A DNA stretch of 64,000 nt, taken from assembly GCF_047511655.1 (NCBI RefSeq), contig NC_133386.1, positions 170,025,146 to 170,089,145 of the forward strand, written 5' to 3'. The stretch's first letter is position 1. The number at the start of each line of letters is the position of its first letter. A model generated the notes under the pieces. The model saw only the letters and a list, made by a program, of their open reading frames with translations, was not told where the DNA came from and searched no databases. The stretch is from Castor canadensis. Taxonomy: Eukaryota > Chordata > Mammalia > Rodentia > Castoridae. This document shows, piece after piece, positions 11,501 to 22,324 of this stretch. The translations under genes were made by a program, and so were the position numbers.

Positions 11501-12149
11501 TATTTTTCAACTCAGCTGTCAATATTGCCATAAATAAATAAAAAAGAAATGAATAAATAAAGTCTGCTGGGAGTATAGTTGGATAGGAGGAATAACTTTC
11601 AGTGTTTTTTAGCATACGAGGGTAACTGGTTGAAACAGTTGTATGTTTCCAAATAGCTACTAGGGAGGATTTTGAATGTTCTCGGCACAAAGAAATGATA
11701 AACATTTCAGGTAATGGATATGCCAGTTACTCTGATGTGATCATTAAACATTGTATGCATATATCGAAATATCACAGTGTGTGCCATAAACATGTACATT
11801 ATTATTACATGTTGATTTTTTATTAAGAAAATAAAAAAAAAACTGTGGCAAAAAAGTTAAAAAAGTACAAATAAGAACTACAAGTTCTTAATAATTATTA
11901 ATTGTTCACATGAATTTAAAAAAATATTAAGAGTGTTTAATACCAATCAGTTGGAACAAGGTCACAGATAAGATTGAAATGCCAAAATTTTGTTGATATT
12001 TACCAAATAAATGCAGCTTGTAAATTGCATAATTCATGTGGGGACAAAAGCCTGCTGGGATTAGAATTTCATTGAATCTTATATAGCAGTTTGGGAACTG
12101 AACTGTTAACAGTATATTTTTTCCTGGACACTGTCTTTTCATTTGTCCT

Positions 12150-12370
12150 TTTTTTTGTTTTGTTTTGTCAGCACTGGGTTTGAACTGGGGTTTGCTAGGC
12201 AGGATGCTCTTACCACATGAATCACTCCAGCAGCCCTTTTTTTTTGTGCTGGGTTTTTTTGAGATAGGGTCTCAAGAACCATCTCCCTGGGGCCGGCTTT
12301 GAACCATGATCCTTCTGATCTCTGCCTCCTGAGTAGCTAGGATTACAGGCATGAGCCACCAGCATCCGGT
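12150..12370 (-). repeat. Dimeric SINE
   Basis: Full antisense composite: gcactgggtttgaactgggg ... cagcagccc, gagatagggtctcaagaacc ... ctaggattacaggcatgag. Confidence 0.9.
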
Positions 12371-12371
12371 T

Positions 12372-12670
12372 TCATTTGTCTTGTATTTTTTGGTACATAG
12401 ATTCTGCCACATTTTCTGTTAGATTTATACCTAAATATTTTTGGTGTTATGTATAAATATATATTGTAAATTATACTTTTTAAATTTCAAATTCCAGTAT
12501 TCATTGATGCAGTATAAAAATACAGTTGATTCCTGCATATTGATCTTAAATTCTATGGCTAGGTATGCTTCTAGGGTTTTTCTTTTTTAAGATTCCATAG
12601 AATTTCTGGGTAGACATTGATGTTCTCTGTTAATAAGGAAAGTTTTATTTTTTCCCTTTCAATATAAGGC
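12372..12670 (-). mobile_element. Antisense L1 fragment
   Basis: L1 ORF2 antisense wording such as tgttagatttatacctaaat and ggtatgcttctagggttttt. Decayed; probably part of the same old element as 10,960-11,500. Confidence 0.55.
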
Positions 12671-12672
12671 TT

Positions 12673-12802
12673 TTGTGTGTGTGTGTGTGTATAAGTATAA
12701 CAGAGTCTTGCTGTGAAACCCAGGCTTGCCTTGAACTTGAGATTCTCTTGTTTTAGTCTCCTGGGTACTAGAATTATAGGTGTGTGCCACCATTCCTAGC
12801 TC
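12673..12802 (-). repeat. TG run and B1-like SINE
   Basis: A (TG)8 run at 12673-12691 is followed by an antisense B1-like unit (gagtcttgctgtgaaaccca ... gtgtgtgccaccattcctag). Confidence 0.75.
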
Positions 12803-13074
12803 TTTACTACCTTTTAAAAAATGACTTGAATATTTTGAAAGATTTTCTCTGTTTTGGGGCTGTATCTCTTTGTATAATGTTTTTAATGTGATTAGGACTC
12901 ACAATCTACAGATCTAACTTTTCATAATCTACTGTTAATATTTTTACCATTTCAAGTATAATATAGATGTCCGAGAGCCATACAGTTTCCTTTACATTTC
13001 CTCTCAGGTTATATATGTTATACATTAAGATGATACTGAAAATAGAGTAGTAATTTTTGCTGTCCACAGTCATA

Positions 13075-13524
13075 TGTATAATTATTACTGTTTCTGTTAG
13101 TTTTGTTACTTTTTCATCACTGTGACAAATGCCTGTGAGAAACAATTTAAAATAAGAAAATACTTATTTTGGCTCGCAGTTTCAGAGGTTTCTTTGCTTC
13201 TGGGCCTGTGGTGAGGCTGAACATCATGGGGGAAAGGAAGCATGTGGTAAAGCAAGGCAGCTCACCTCAGGGCAGCCAGAAAGGGATCCAGCGACAAGGT
13301 GTACCTTCCAATGATGCCCTCTTTGACATCCTCTAACTTGACCCACCACCTACTCTCCACCACCTCCCAATGATGCCATACATTATGAACCCATCAGAGG
13401 ATTAATGCACTGATAAAGTCACAGCTCTCATGATCCAGTCACTTGTCAATGGCTATGGCCACCAATGGAAATCAAGCCTTCAACACATGAGTCTTTGGGG
13501 GGCACTTTATATCCAAACTACATT
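13075..13524 (-). mobile_element. MaLR-type LTR, copy 1
   Basis: Antisense LTR of the MaLR class: starts cactgtgacaaatgcctgtg, passes ctcatgatccagtcacttg and ends aacacatgagtctttggggg then ccaaactacatta. No coding remnant. It abuts a second copy in the same orientation. Confidence 0.65.
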
Positions 13525-14072
13525 AGCTTTCCATCTCTGTGATGGGATGTCAAGAGAAACCAACTTAAAGGAAAAAGAGGGTTATGTTGACTCAGTGTTT
13601 GAGATGTTTTGGTCTATGGTACCTTGTCAGTGTTTGAGATGTTTTGGTCTATGGTAACTTGGCCCATTTGCTTTTAGACCTGTAGTGAGGCAGTTCATCA
13701 TGGAAGTGTGGTGGAGGGAAACTGCTCAACTCAAGGGGGCCAGAAACTAAGGACAAGGGAGGACTAGGTGTTGTGGCATATGCCTGCAATCCCAACAGTC
13801 CGAAGCTGAGGCAGGAGGATCTTGAATTAGAAGCCAGCCGGACTATGTGGTGAGACCTTTGTCTGAAAACAACAAAAAAAAAAAGAAAGGAGGAAGGGGT
13901 CAGGATCAGAATCAATATACCCTTCACAGGTATGCACCTAATGGTCTACCTCCTCACCTAGGCTCCAGCTTCTAAAGTTTCAGCCACCTCTCAGCAGCAC
14001 TACCAGATGGAGGGAGAGCAAGCCTTCAATACATGAGCCTTTGGGGACATTCCAAATCCAAATTATAACATC
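13525..14072 (-). mobile_element. MaLR-type LTR, copy 2, with nested B1
   Basis: Same layout as the upstream copy: ctttccatctctgtgatggg ... aatacatgagcctttgggga ... ccaaattataacatc. It is interrupted by a B1-like SINE (13764-13882). A 35-base unit (tcagtgtttgagatgttttg onward) is duplicated in tandem at 13592 and 13627. Confidence 0.65.
13764..13882 (+). repeat. B1-like SINE nested in LTR
   Basis: ctaggtgttgtggcatatgc ... gctgaggcaggaggatcttg ... gtggtgagacctttgtctg and an A11 tail. Confidence 0.8.
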
Positions 14073-14189
14073 ATATATTATGAAATAACTTGAAAGGAAA
14101 AAAAGCCTGTTGTATTTATTGTTTCTGTTATGCTTTACTTACTAATGATGTTTTAAGTTTCTTCCTGATATTTCATTTCAACTTTTTTC

Positions 14190-14400
14190 CAGCTGAGCAT
14201 GGAGGTACATGCCTCTAATCTCAACATTTGGGAAGCTTATATAGAAGAATTGAATGTCTGAGTCCGCCTGGATAACGTGATGAGACCCTGTCTCAAAAAC
14301 AAAGTTAAATTAAAAAAGAAAAGAAAAAGGGCTGGTGGAGTAGCTCAAGTGGTTAAGAGCACCTGCCTAGCAAGTATGCGGCCCTGAGTTCAAACAAAGA
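14190..14400 (+). repeat. B1-like SINE followed by ID-like SINE
   Basis: The B1 unit (agctgagcatggaggtacat ... gagaccctgtctcaaaaac) ends in an A-rich spacer, then the ID unit (gggctggtggagtagctcaa ... gccctgagttcaaac), 3'-truncated. Confidence 0.8.
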
Positions 14401-14547
14401 ACTCACCCTTCTAAACCATTCCTGGCGTAAAAAGGAAACCTAAGTTGAATTACATACTATTTAGAAGAAACAATAATTGGAGCCAATGGGATGTGGCTAG
14501 AATGTGAAACAAAGAAGGAAATTTATAGCATTAAATTCCATTCATTG

Positions 14548-14775
14548 AGCTAGGTACCAGTGGCTCACATCTGTAATCCCAGCTACTTGGGAGGCTGGGA
14601 TAGGGAGGATCACGTTTCAAGGCCAGCCCAGGCTAATAGGTCGAGAGACCCTCACCTCCAAAATAACCAAAGCAAAATGGACTGGAGGTGTGGCTCAAGC
14701 AGTAGAGTGCCTGCTTAACAAACACAAAGGTCTGGATTCAAACCGCATTCTCGCTGCCCCCTCAAAAAAAATAAA
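14548..14775 (+). repeat. Dimeric SINE
   Basis: Complete composite: ctcacatctgtaatcccagc, linker aaagcaaaatggactggagg, ID half to ggattcaaaccgcattctc and an A tail. Confidence 0.9.
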
Positions 14776-14934
14776 AGAGAGTATTAAGTTAAAAAAACCT
14801 CATAATCTCCAGAGGTGACTACTGACTGACTTGAATGGTAATCACTTCCTTCTCTCTTATAGTTTTACCACCTGTGTATGTATTTATCTATGTATTTATC
14901 TATTATATTTTGGTTGTTTTTAAAGTTCATGTAA

Positions 14935-15030
14935 GTGCTGGTGGAGTGGCTCAAGTAGTAGAGTGCCTGCCTAGCAAGTGTAAGGTCCTGAATTCAAGCC
15001 CCAGTACCGTAAAAACAAAACAAAACAAAA
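14935..15030 (+). repeat. ID-like SINE
   Basis: Well-preserved unit: gtgctggtggagtggctcaa ... cctgaattcaagccccagta, tail (AAAAC)n. Confidence 0.9.
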
Positions 15031-15119
15031 AACCGAAAACTTCATATAAATAATATCAGTATATTTTCACTTTACTAATTTGGAAGTTGCTCTTTAAAAA
15101 AAGAAAGATTGTGCCTAAC

Positions 15120-15600
15120 GTTAGGTTGTGTGTCTATGTGTGATGCTTGGAATCAAACCCAGCTCCTCACATGTGCTCAGCATCCCAATATATTAAGATG
15201 CAATTCTGCACTGAACCATTGAGGTACATTTCAGTCCTGCAAAGCATGCACTCTACTGTTTGAACCTTACCTCCAGTTCATTTTGCTCTGGTTATTTTAG
15301 GGGTAGGTTCTGGAACTATTTACCTGGGCCTGTCTTAAACTGTGATACTCCTTATCTCAGCCTCCCAAGTAGCTAAGATTATAGGCTTGAACCACTGGCA
15401 CCCAGCTCTGCTTAATTTTCTATAATGGAATATTTCAAACGTATATAAAAGTACAGAGTAGAGATTGGCATAATGAAACCAATTTCATGTATCTTTTGGT
15501 TTCAGTAATCATCTGCAAGGACTGGAAGATATAGTTCAGTGTAAAATACTTACCTAGCAAGTATGAGGCCCTACATTCTCTCTGATCCCTGGCACAGCCC
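15120..15600. repeat. SINE cluster
   Basis: Diverged antisense ID fragments at about 15130-15235, an antisense B1-type composite at 15236-15408 (ccaagtagctaagattatag) and a + ID unit at 15518-15600 (ctagcaagtatgaggcccta). Confidence 0.7.
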
Positions 15601-15984
15601 ACTCAGTTAGGTAGTCTTACTCATTTTGTTCTTTTACCTATTCTCTCATCCACTGATTGTTTTGGTGAAATATGTGTTTTTAGCTTCTAAAATTTTCAAT
15701 ACCTTTTTTCTTGGATAATGCAGACTTGAATATTGGTCCTCCACTTAACCTCCTCCTAACTTAAATGTTCCTGTTACCACATACTTTTTTTTTTTTTAAG
15801 TTCAACAAGACTTTCCTGATAGTGTTCAAAAATAGTAAGCACTTGTTTAGTTTTATGTACATTTTTTGCCCTTTACCCTTCATTTATTCTCGCACCTCAT
15901 GCCTTTCTGGGGTCATATGTTGTATTTTTGCATCTGGTAATAGCGTGTACTTTACTTTTTTTTTTTTAGGTTCTGCTAGTATCT

Positions 15985-16065
15985 CTGGGTTTTGTTTGTT
16001 TTTGTTTTTTTCTGGCAGTGTTGGGCCTTGAGCTTGCTAGGCACTTGAGCCACACCGCCAGCCAG
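15985..16065 (-). repeat. ID-like SINE, shortened
   Basis: Antisense ID with an internal deletion: gcagtgttgggccttgagct ... cttgagccacaccgccagc. Confidence 0.75.
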
Positions 16066-16626
16066 TATCTCTGTTTTTTTTCATAGACAGCTATCCGATT
16101 TCTTTTGCCGTATAACTTGCATTTGTGAAATTCAACAACATTGCTATAACAAAATCCCTTTTATTCATTCATCTTTTATTTATGTAAACATAGTTTCACA
16201 GTTCTTTTATCAATAAAAATGAAGGATAGAAATAAAACTGGTTGTAAAAACCTACCACAATAAGCAGTATTTACCCATAGACCCATGTATTGATAATTTT
16301 AAATGCTGCCTCCACCCAACAACAGCATTCTTTTTACATTAAAATTTGAAAGGATTGGATGAAAGTTATTGTGTTAGAAATAGCTAACGTTTAGAAACTC
16401 CTGTTCTAAGATAAGTCAATTTTCATTTATATACATGCTTTGTGATGGAGAAGTTACTGTATAGCTGTAGTATTATAAAAATATATTTATTGCATTAGGG
16501 TAAAATTTTACAGTATGGATTCCTAACATGATTAGATTATTCATCAGTATTTTTTCACCTGGCCTTTCCCCTTGATTGGAAGGAATTATACATAGATAAG
16601 AATAGTTTTAATTTGGTACAAGAACA

Positions 16627-16706
16627 GGGGCTGGGGATGGCTCAATGTTTAAGTGTTTGCCTAGCATGCGTAAGACCCTGGGTTCCATCCCCAGTACTGT
16701 GAACAG
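16627..16706 (+). repeat. ID-like SINE
   Basis: ggggctggggatggctcaat ... ggttccatccccagtactg. Confidence 0.85.
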
Positions 16707-17039
16707 AGGTAGACTGGCAGAGAAGAAGGCTTTACTCTGGTTATCAAGCACTTTAGTGCATTAATTTCCCTTGTCACACTGCTTTTCTATTTTTTTCTAT
16801 GTTTTTGAGTTCTGCTTTGGTTCTTTTCCAAGGAGGTAGAGTTCACTTTTTTAGGAACTAGCTTTTGCATTTTAGCTTATTATCAAATAAAGGAATCACT
16901 GTTTTTCCTAATTTACTATTGTTATTGTATATAGTATCATTTTATTTCATCAGTGTTACTCGTAATTGCCACCAGAATGCTACATTGTATTTGTTCCTCA
17001 ACCCAGGCTGCTTCTATATGCTCTGGCTCTCAAAGTATT

Positions 17040-17875
17040 GAACAGTTTTATTGAATTGTAGTTCACATACAAATTGGGCTGACAGAGTGACTCCAATGGT
17101 AGAGTGCCTGACTAGTAAGCATGAGGTTCTGAGTTCAAACCCTAATACTGAATCAGTTCATAGAATTGTGCAACCATCATCACAGTCTAAGTTTAAAACA
17201 TTTTCTTCATCTCCCCCCAAAAAAGTCTGTATCCATTAGCAGTCATTCCTCACACTCACTATGCCATAGGCAAATACTAATCTACTTTCTTTTTCTATAC
17301 ATTTGCCTGTTTAGAACACTTCATATAAAAAAGTCATAGAATAGGTGACCTTTAATTTAGCATAATGTCTTCAAGGTTTATCTGTGTTGTACCATATATC
17401 AGTACTTAATTCCTTTTCAGTCCTCAAAAATAGCTTACATTTTGTATGTTCGTTAATTAGTGGACATTTGGGTTTTTCCAGCATTTTGCCTATTTATTTG
17501 AATAATGCTGCTGTGGACATTAATATACAAGTTTCCTTCATACTTGTAAGGAAGGTGCTCTAGTGCTTGAGCCATACCTCCAGTCCACAACTACTGTTTT
17601 TGTGCAGTGCTGCTGGTGGAACCCAGGGTCTTGTGCATACTGTGCAAGAACTCTACCACTGAGCTACATCTCCACCCTTAATGTACAAGTTTTTATGTGG
17701 ATGTTTGTTTTATTTCTCCATGTTTGCAGAAGTGGAATTCCCCAGTCATATATATCTCTCTCCGTGTTTAATGGAGGAATGGCCAAGCTTGCTTTCCAAG
17801 TGGCTGTCAATTTAATATTCTCATCAGTAATCTGTAAGGAAGGGTTACAGTTAACACCATATTCTTGATGGCACT
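17040..17875 (-). mobile_element. Old antisense L1 (L1M-like) with nested SINEs
   Basis: Antisense 3'-region phrases: gtgcaaccatcatcacagtc, agcataatgtcttcaaggtt, ttgaataatgctgctgtgga, gtggaattccccagtcat. Nested are a + ID (17077-17155) and antisense ID pieces (17550-17680). Very diverged. Confidence 0.65.
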
Positions 17876-17916
17876 TATTATCATCTCCATGATTAATTAA
17901 AGCCGTCCTAGTAAGA

Positions 17917-18018
17917 GTGAATTTTTTTTTTTTTTTTTTTTTTGGTGATTCTGGGGTTTGAACTCAGGGTCTCATGCTTGCTAGGCAGGCACTCTACCAC
18001 TTGAGCCACTCTGCCAGC
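17917..18018 (-). repeat. Dimeric SINE, left part (split by LTR)
   Basis: The antisense ID half (ggggtttgaactcagggtct ... cttgagccactctgccagc) stops at 18018. The remaining half resumes at 18,967. The two together form one dimeric SINE cut by the LTR insertion. Confidence 0.9.
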
Positions 18019-18966
18019 TGGAGTGAGCTTTTTCTCTTGCTCCCTTGTTACTATTGAACCTAATTGGGCCTAACTGGGTGGCGATGGGAGATGTAGAAAA
18101 GACACAGGATAGACAGACAAAAGTTGGGGCCAGGTGTGTTGGGCGCTTGGATGAAGATGCACAACCCTCAGTTATTTTATTTATTTATTTTTACTCTGCT
18201 TATTTTCTCTATTTGTATTCTTTAAGACCTTACTCCTTTACAGTTCTTTAAAATCTTGCTTCTAAAAGTCTTCCTTAAAACCTTGCTTTTAAAGTTGTCT
18301 TTTTCAGTTCTTTAAAGTCTTTTTCCTTAGACTCGCTCTGGCCTATGTTTTCCTTTGCTTTTCTTTGGCATAATCTCTCTTAAAGTCTTTGCCCTCAGAC
18401 TTCCATTGTCCCATGCTCTCTCTGTAGCTTTCTTAAAGCCTCGGTGCTCAGACTTGCACTGTCTCATGTTCTCTGTAGCTTTTCTCTAGCTTAGCTTTTC
18501 TAAAGCCTATGTATAAAGTTCTTGGTGCAGACTTGCACAGTCCTATGTTCTCTTTTTAGCTTTGGCAATTCTCCTTCAGCAATTCTTTTCCCTTCCAAAG
18601 CCTCCTGCATCAAAAAGCCAAAAGCAAAAGTCTCCTGTCCTCCTTCAGGAGTCTTTTATATCCAGTGGTAAACAAGGAGGGTGGGGCAACAGCTCTCTGT
18701 TTGGGGCATGACATTGTAACAAGAGAAACCTGCAGTCTACCTCTCTGAACATAAACAACTTAGGAAAAGCAGCTGATTTGCATTTTTCTCTTCTGTGGCT
18801 TGGGCTGTGCCAGTCTCAGCCTGCAGAAACATTTTAGGAAAAGTAGCTGCTCTGCACCTTATTCTTACCTTATTCTGTGGCCAGGGCTGTGCCAAACTCA
18901 GCCTACAGAACATTGGGCATAGCTGTGCTAATATCCTCATAGGCTTCTCATAATCCAGTCTCCACA
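18019..18966 (-). mobile_element. Solo LTR, ERV2/ERVK-type, with 6-bp target duplication
   Basis: The element starts TG and ends CA, and is flanked by the 6-bp direct repeat GCCAGC (18013-18018 and 18967-18972). That duplication restores the interrupted SINE exactly. A 6-bp duplication is typical of ERV2 (ERVK/IAP-like) integrases. On the minus strand it shows a TATA box (TATAAAAG, 18653-18660) and overlapping AATAAA hexamers near 18,175-18,190, so U3, R and U5 can be placed. The roughly 450-base R region consists of four to five degenerate repeats, each with an AGACTT- or GACTTGCAC-like core on the + strand. No internal coding region or second LTR is present, so it is a solo LTR produced by recombination. 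It is non-coding. Confidence 0.85.
18653..18660 (-). promoter_or_regulatory. LTR TATA box
   Basis: TATAAAAG on the minus strand inside the solo LTR, in the context ggatataaaagactcc. Transcription from it would run antisense to QSER1. Activity is unknown. Confidence 0.6.
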
Positions 18967-19103
18967 GCCAGCCTCGTTTTGTGTTTTATTTTCAAGATAG
19001 GGTCTTTTGAACTATTTTCCTAGGCTGGCTTCAAACTTTGATCCTCCTGGCTCTGCCTTCTAAGTAGCTAGGATTATAGGCATGAGCCACCAGTGCCCAG
19101 CTG
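18967..19103 (-). repeat. Dimeric SINE, right part (split by LTR)
   Basis: B1-like half continuing from 18018: caagatagggtcttttgaac ... ctaggattataggcatgag. Confidence 0.9.
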
Positions 19104-19345
19104 TTTTGGTTTTATGAGATGGTGTCCTTATGTAGCTTAAGCTGGCCTTGAACCCTAAATGCTCCTGCCTCAGCCTATTAAGTTCTGAGATTACAGGCTT
19201 GAACCAGCAGGCCTGCCTTTGTCCACTTTTTAAAAAATTGGTTATTAGCCCTTTTTTGTTTTGTGTTTTGTTGGTACAGGTGTGTGTGAATTCAGGTCCT
19301 CATGCTTGCTAGGTTCTACCACTTGGGCTGTGCCCCAGCCTTTAG
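19104..19345 (-). repeat. B1-like SINE and ID-like SINE
   Basis: Antisense B1 unit (19104-19220: tagcttaagctggccttga ... gattacaggcttgaaccag) and antisense ID (about 19250-19345: gtgtgtgaattcaggtcctc ... gctgtgccccagcct). Confidence 0.8.
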
Positions 19346-21330
19346 TAGTTTTATATTATGGAGGTACAAGAGTTCTGTTTATTCTGAATATAAGTCTCTG
19401 GTAAATATACGGTAAACGTGATTTCTAGACATTTCCAGTTCTCTAGGTGATCTTTTCTTGATATTGGCAATTGTAGCACAAAAGTTTTTACATTTTGAGG
19501 AAGTTCAGTTTTTTATTTTGTCACATGTGTTTTTGGTGGCAATAGCTAAAACCTACTGCAAGGTCAAGTATTGTAAAACTTGTGTTGTAAAAATTTTTTG
19601 ATTGTAGTTTTTACATTTAGGTCTGTGATCTGTTTTCAGTTGCTTTTGAGCAGGGTGAGAGGTTGAGGTTCAACTCCATTCTTTTGTGTGTGGCTGTCTA
19701 GTTATTCCAGGACCATTTGTTGAAGACTATTCTTTCTCCCACTTAATTGTTCTGGTACTTTTATTGAAGATCATTTGATTATAAATGTAGGAGTCCAAGA
19801 AAATAAAAAGACAAAGAAAAGAAAACCAAAAAGATGTTTTGAAAAAGCAGCAGTAAGTGTGAGCCCTTAGGGACCTTCCGCTCGGCTCATTCGCCAGGGA
19901 CTTTGTTCCTGTCGCACTGGCTTGATTATTGTAGTTTTATGGTAAGTTTTGAAATTGTGAAATATGAATCTTCCAACTTTGTTCTTCTATTTTCAAGATT
20001 TTTTGGTTATTTTATTGATTTCTTTCATTTGCATATGAGTCTTAGGATCAGTTTGTCAGCTTATGGGGAAAATGCATCATAGTTTTGATATAGATTGAGT
20101 TGAATCTGTAGATCAATTGGAGGAATGTTGCCTTCTTAACAGTGCTGTGTCTTCTGATCCATGTATAGGGATATTTTTCTAGTTATGTGGACTTTTTACA
20201 ATTTCTTTGATTTTTTTTTTTTCTCTCCATTGCTGGGGGACTGAACCAGGGCTGCATGCTTGCTAAGCAAGTGCTCTACCACTTGAGCCATGCCCCCAGC
20301 CATTTTGCTTTTTATTTTGTTTTTAAGATAGAGTCTTACTGACTTTGTCTAGGAAGTAATTTGATTTTTATATACAGGTCTTGTTGTCACCTACAGTCTT
20401 GCTGACCTCATTTATTAGTTCTAGTAGGTATTTTTTATTTTTTTAAAGTAAATTTCTTAAGCTTTTCTATATACAATAACTCGTAAATAAGGATAACTTT
20501 ACTTATTTAGACATCCCTTTAGGGGAAAGCATCCTGTTTTTCCTCATTAAGTATGAAGTCTCTAGGTATCCTCTATCATGTTGAGGAAGTTCTCTGGTAT
20601 TTGTATTTTTAGGTAGTTAAATATTTTGTTTTGTTTTTTTAATAAGAGGAAGATTCTAAATTTTGCTGCTGCTATTTTTTTTTTTGCATCCATTGAGATA
20701 ATTCTGTGATTTTGTCCTTTGTTCTGTTTGCATAGTAAATTGCATGAGTTGATTTTAGATATTAACTAATCTTTTTTTTTTTTTTTTTTTTTTTTGTGCT
20801 GGAGATTGAGTCCAGGGCCTCAGCATATACTATACTCCCAGCCCTTGTATGATTTTCTTTTTTTTAATATGTTGGTGGGTCACATATTGTTGAGGATTTT
20901 TTGTATTTATATTATAAAGGATATTGGTCTGTAGTTTTCTCGTAATAATTTTGTCTGGTTTTGATATTAGAAGAATACTGCCCTCATAGAGTGAGTTGGG
21001 AAGTATTTCCTCATAGTTTTTGGAGTTTATGAAGGATTGATATTAATTCTTTAACTTTTGATAGAATTCACCATTGAAGCCATTTGGGCCTGTGCTTTTC
21101 TTTGTATAAAGTATGCTTTTAAATACTTACTTTCATTCTCTTTATTTGGTATTAGTCTAATTAGATTTTTTTCATTTCTAAGTCCTTTGTAGTAGTTTGT
21201 ATCTCTCTGGGAATTTGTTTCATTTAAATTATTTAATTTGTTGGCATACAGTTTTTCATAGTATTACTTTATTATCTTTTTTATTTCAGTAGCTTCTAGT
21301 GCTGTTTCTCAAAGTAAATTGGGGTATTTT
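19346..21330 (-). mobile_element. Antisense L1 ORF2 remnant with nested IDs
   Basis: Antisense ORF2 phrases are clear: tgtctagttattccaggacc, atttgttgaagactattc, gaattcaccattgaagccat. Many stops, clearly dead. Nested antisense IDs sit at 20212-20302 and 20771-20846 (after a T24 run). A non-L1, CpG-bearing segment interrupts it at about 19,795-19,918. Confidence 0.7.
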
Positions 21331-21681
21331 CCTTTTCTGCATCCAGTAGGCCTTTCATCTTCTAGGACTTCTTTGCTGCTTTGGTTTCTTTATCTTCTGT
21401 CACTTTCACTTCTTTTAAAATTGTCTCTAATCTACTTAAAATAGATTTTGAGAGAAGGATTGGTACACAGATGCAGGCTTGCATTGCAGTCTTCTGTCAT
21501 CCAGATTTAATTTGCACATCTTTCATTCTTAGAGTAACAGCCTTTCTTTTCATTTTTGTGGTATTATTTGAACCATTTGATTGCAAAAATAACCAAGTCT
21601 TATCTCTTCAGATTTCACTGAAAACATGTACATGTTTAAATATTTGTATTACTGATTGACATTTGCTTGATTTAGTTTTAG

Positions 21682-22004
21682 AGGCCACGCCTGGGGCAAC
21701 TCCTGGCCCATCTGCCAGTACTACTGGTACTACTACTGTTTCCTCCGCCACTGTTGGTGCAGTTAAACAAGACACTCTCCACTCTACTTCATCTGCAGTA
21801 AACATTCTGGAAAATATAAACTCCACAGAACCGCCAAAACCAATTGGACTTGATGGTCTTCCTTCAGAGCAGTTTGCAAAGGGACAGGACACTGTTGCCA
21901 TAGAAGGTCTTACAGATGAGGAGAACACAGAAAGTGGTGGAGAAGGCCAATACAGAGAGCGTGATGAATTTGTGGTAAAGATAGAAGACATAGAGACATT
22001 TAAG
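21682..22004 (+). CDS. QSER1: QSER1 exon, start of the DUF4211 region
   Basis: Acceptor gttttag ends at 21681. The first two bases join the G left by the giant exon to make Glu, and the exon ends TTTAAG|gtgatg in phase 0. It encodes residues 1225-1331 (numbered from the Met at 2201). The first half is Thr/Ser/Pro-rich linker ([20 protein letters not shown]). The second half carries a conserved acidic motif, [15 protein letters not shown], from residue 1307. That motif opens the DUF4211 domain shared by QSER1 and PRR12. The preceding intron is 15.8 kb, the longest in the window. The linker looks less conserved than the domain, as expected for a disordered segment. The reading [16 protein letters not shown] fits the known family pattern. 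Confidence 0.95.
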
Positions 22005-22087
22005 GTGATGTGAAAATTATTTTAACTTTATCTTGGTTTATGTATTTCCTACTAGTTGGTTGCATTTGGTGTGTTAATTACAGCAGT

Positions 22088-22180
22088 TTTTCTTTTTTTG
22101 TTGGCAGTGTTGGGATTTGAACTCAGTGTCCATGTTTGTTAGGCAGATGTTATACCTCTTGAGCCATACCCCCAGTATTC
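22088..22180 (-). repeat. ID-like SINE
   Basis: ggcagtgttgggatttgaac ... cttgagccatacccccagta. Confidence 0.8.
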
Positions 22181-22324
22181 AGCAGTTTTGAAATGTTAAT
22201 TTTTTTTTTTCTGCATCTCCCAGCTTAATATGACATTAGGAGTTTGGAGAAGATGTTTATTTCTATAATTTGAAAGTGTAAAAGTGTAAAAGATCTAAAA
22301 GTGTATTAGATCTAATTTCATTAT

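Larger units (their letters stand above)
5871..21681 (+). other. QSER1: QSER1 intron, 15.8 kb, repeat-rich
   Basis: The longest intron in the window (GT at 5871, AG at 21680-21681). It holds more than twenty SINEs, antisense L1 fragments, two MaLR-type LTRs, a possible LTR remnant (9,450-10,440) and the solo LTR at 18,019-18,966. No additional exon is recognisable. Gaps with no repeat I could name include about 6,230-6,860, 7,090-7,470, 11,500-12,140, 15,610-15,980, 16,070-16,620 and 21,330-21,680. These are plain AT-rich sequence. Confidence 0.85.

Noticed and set aside
14935-15030. tRNA-like sequence with A- and B-box
   Set aside because: It is the ID-like SINE unit derived from a tRNA and repeated dozens of times here; it lacks a cloverleaf and is not a functional tRNA gene.
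21608-21991. 127-codon minus-strand frame across a QSER1 exon
   Set aside because: Shadow frame opposite the DUF4211 exon; the + strand has conserved protein and proper splice sites.
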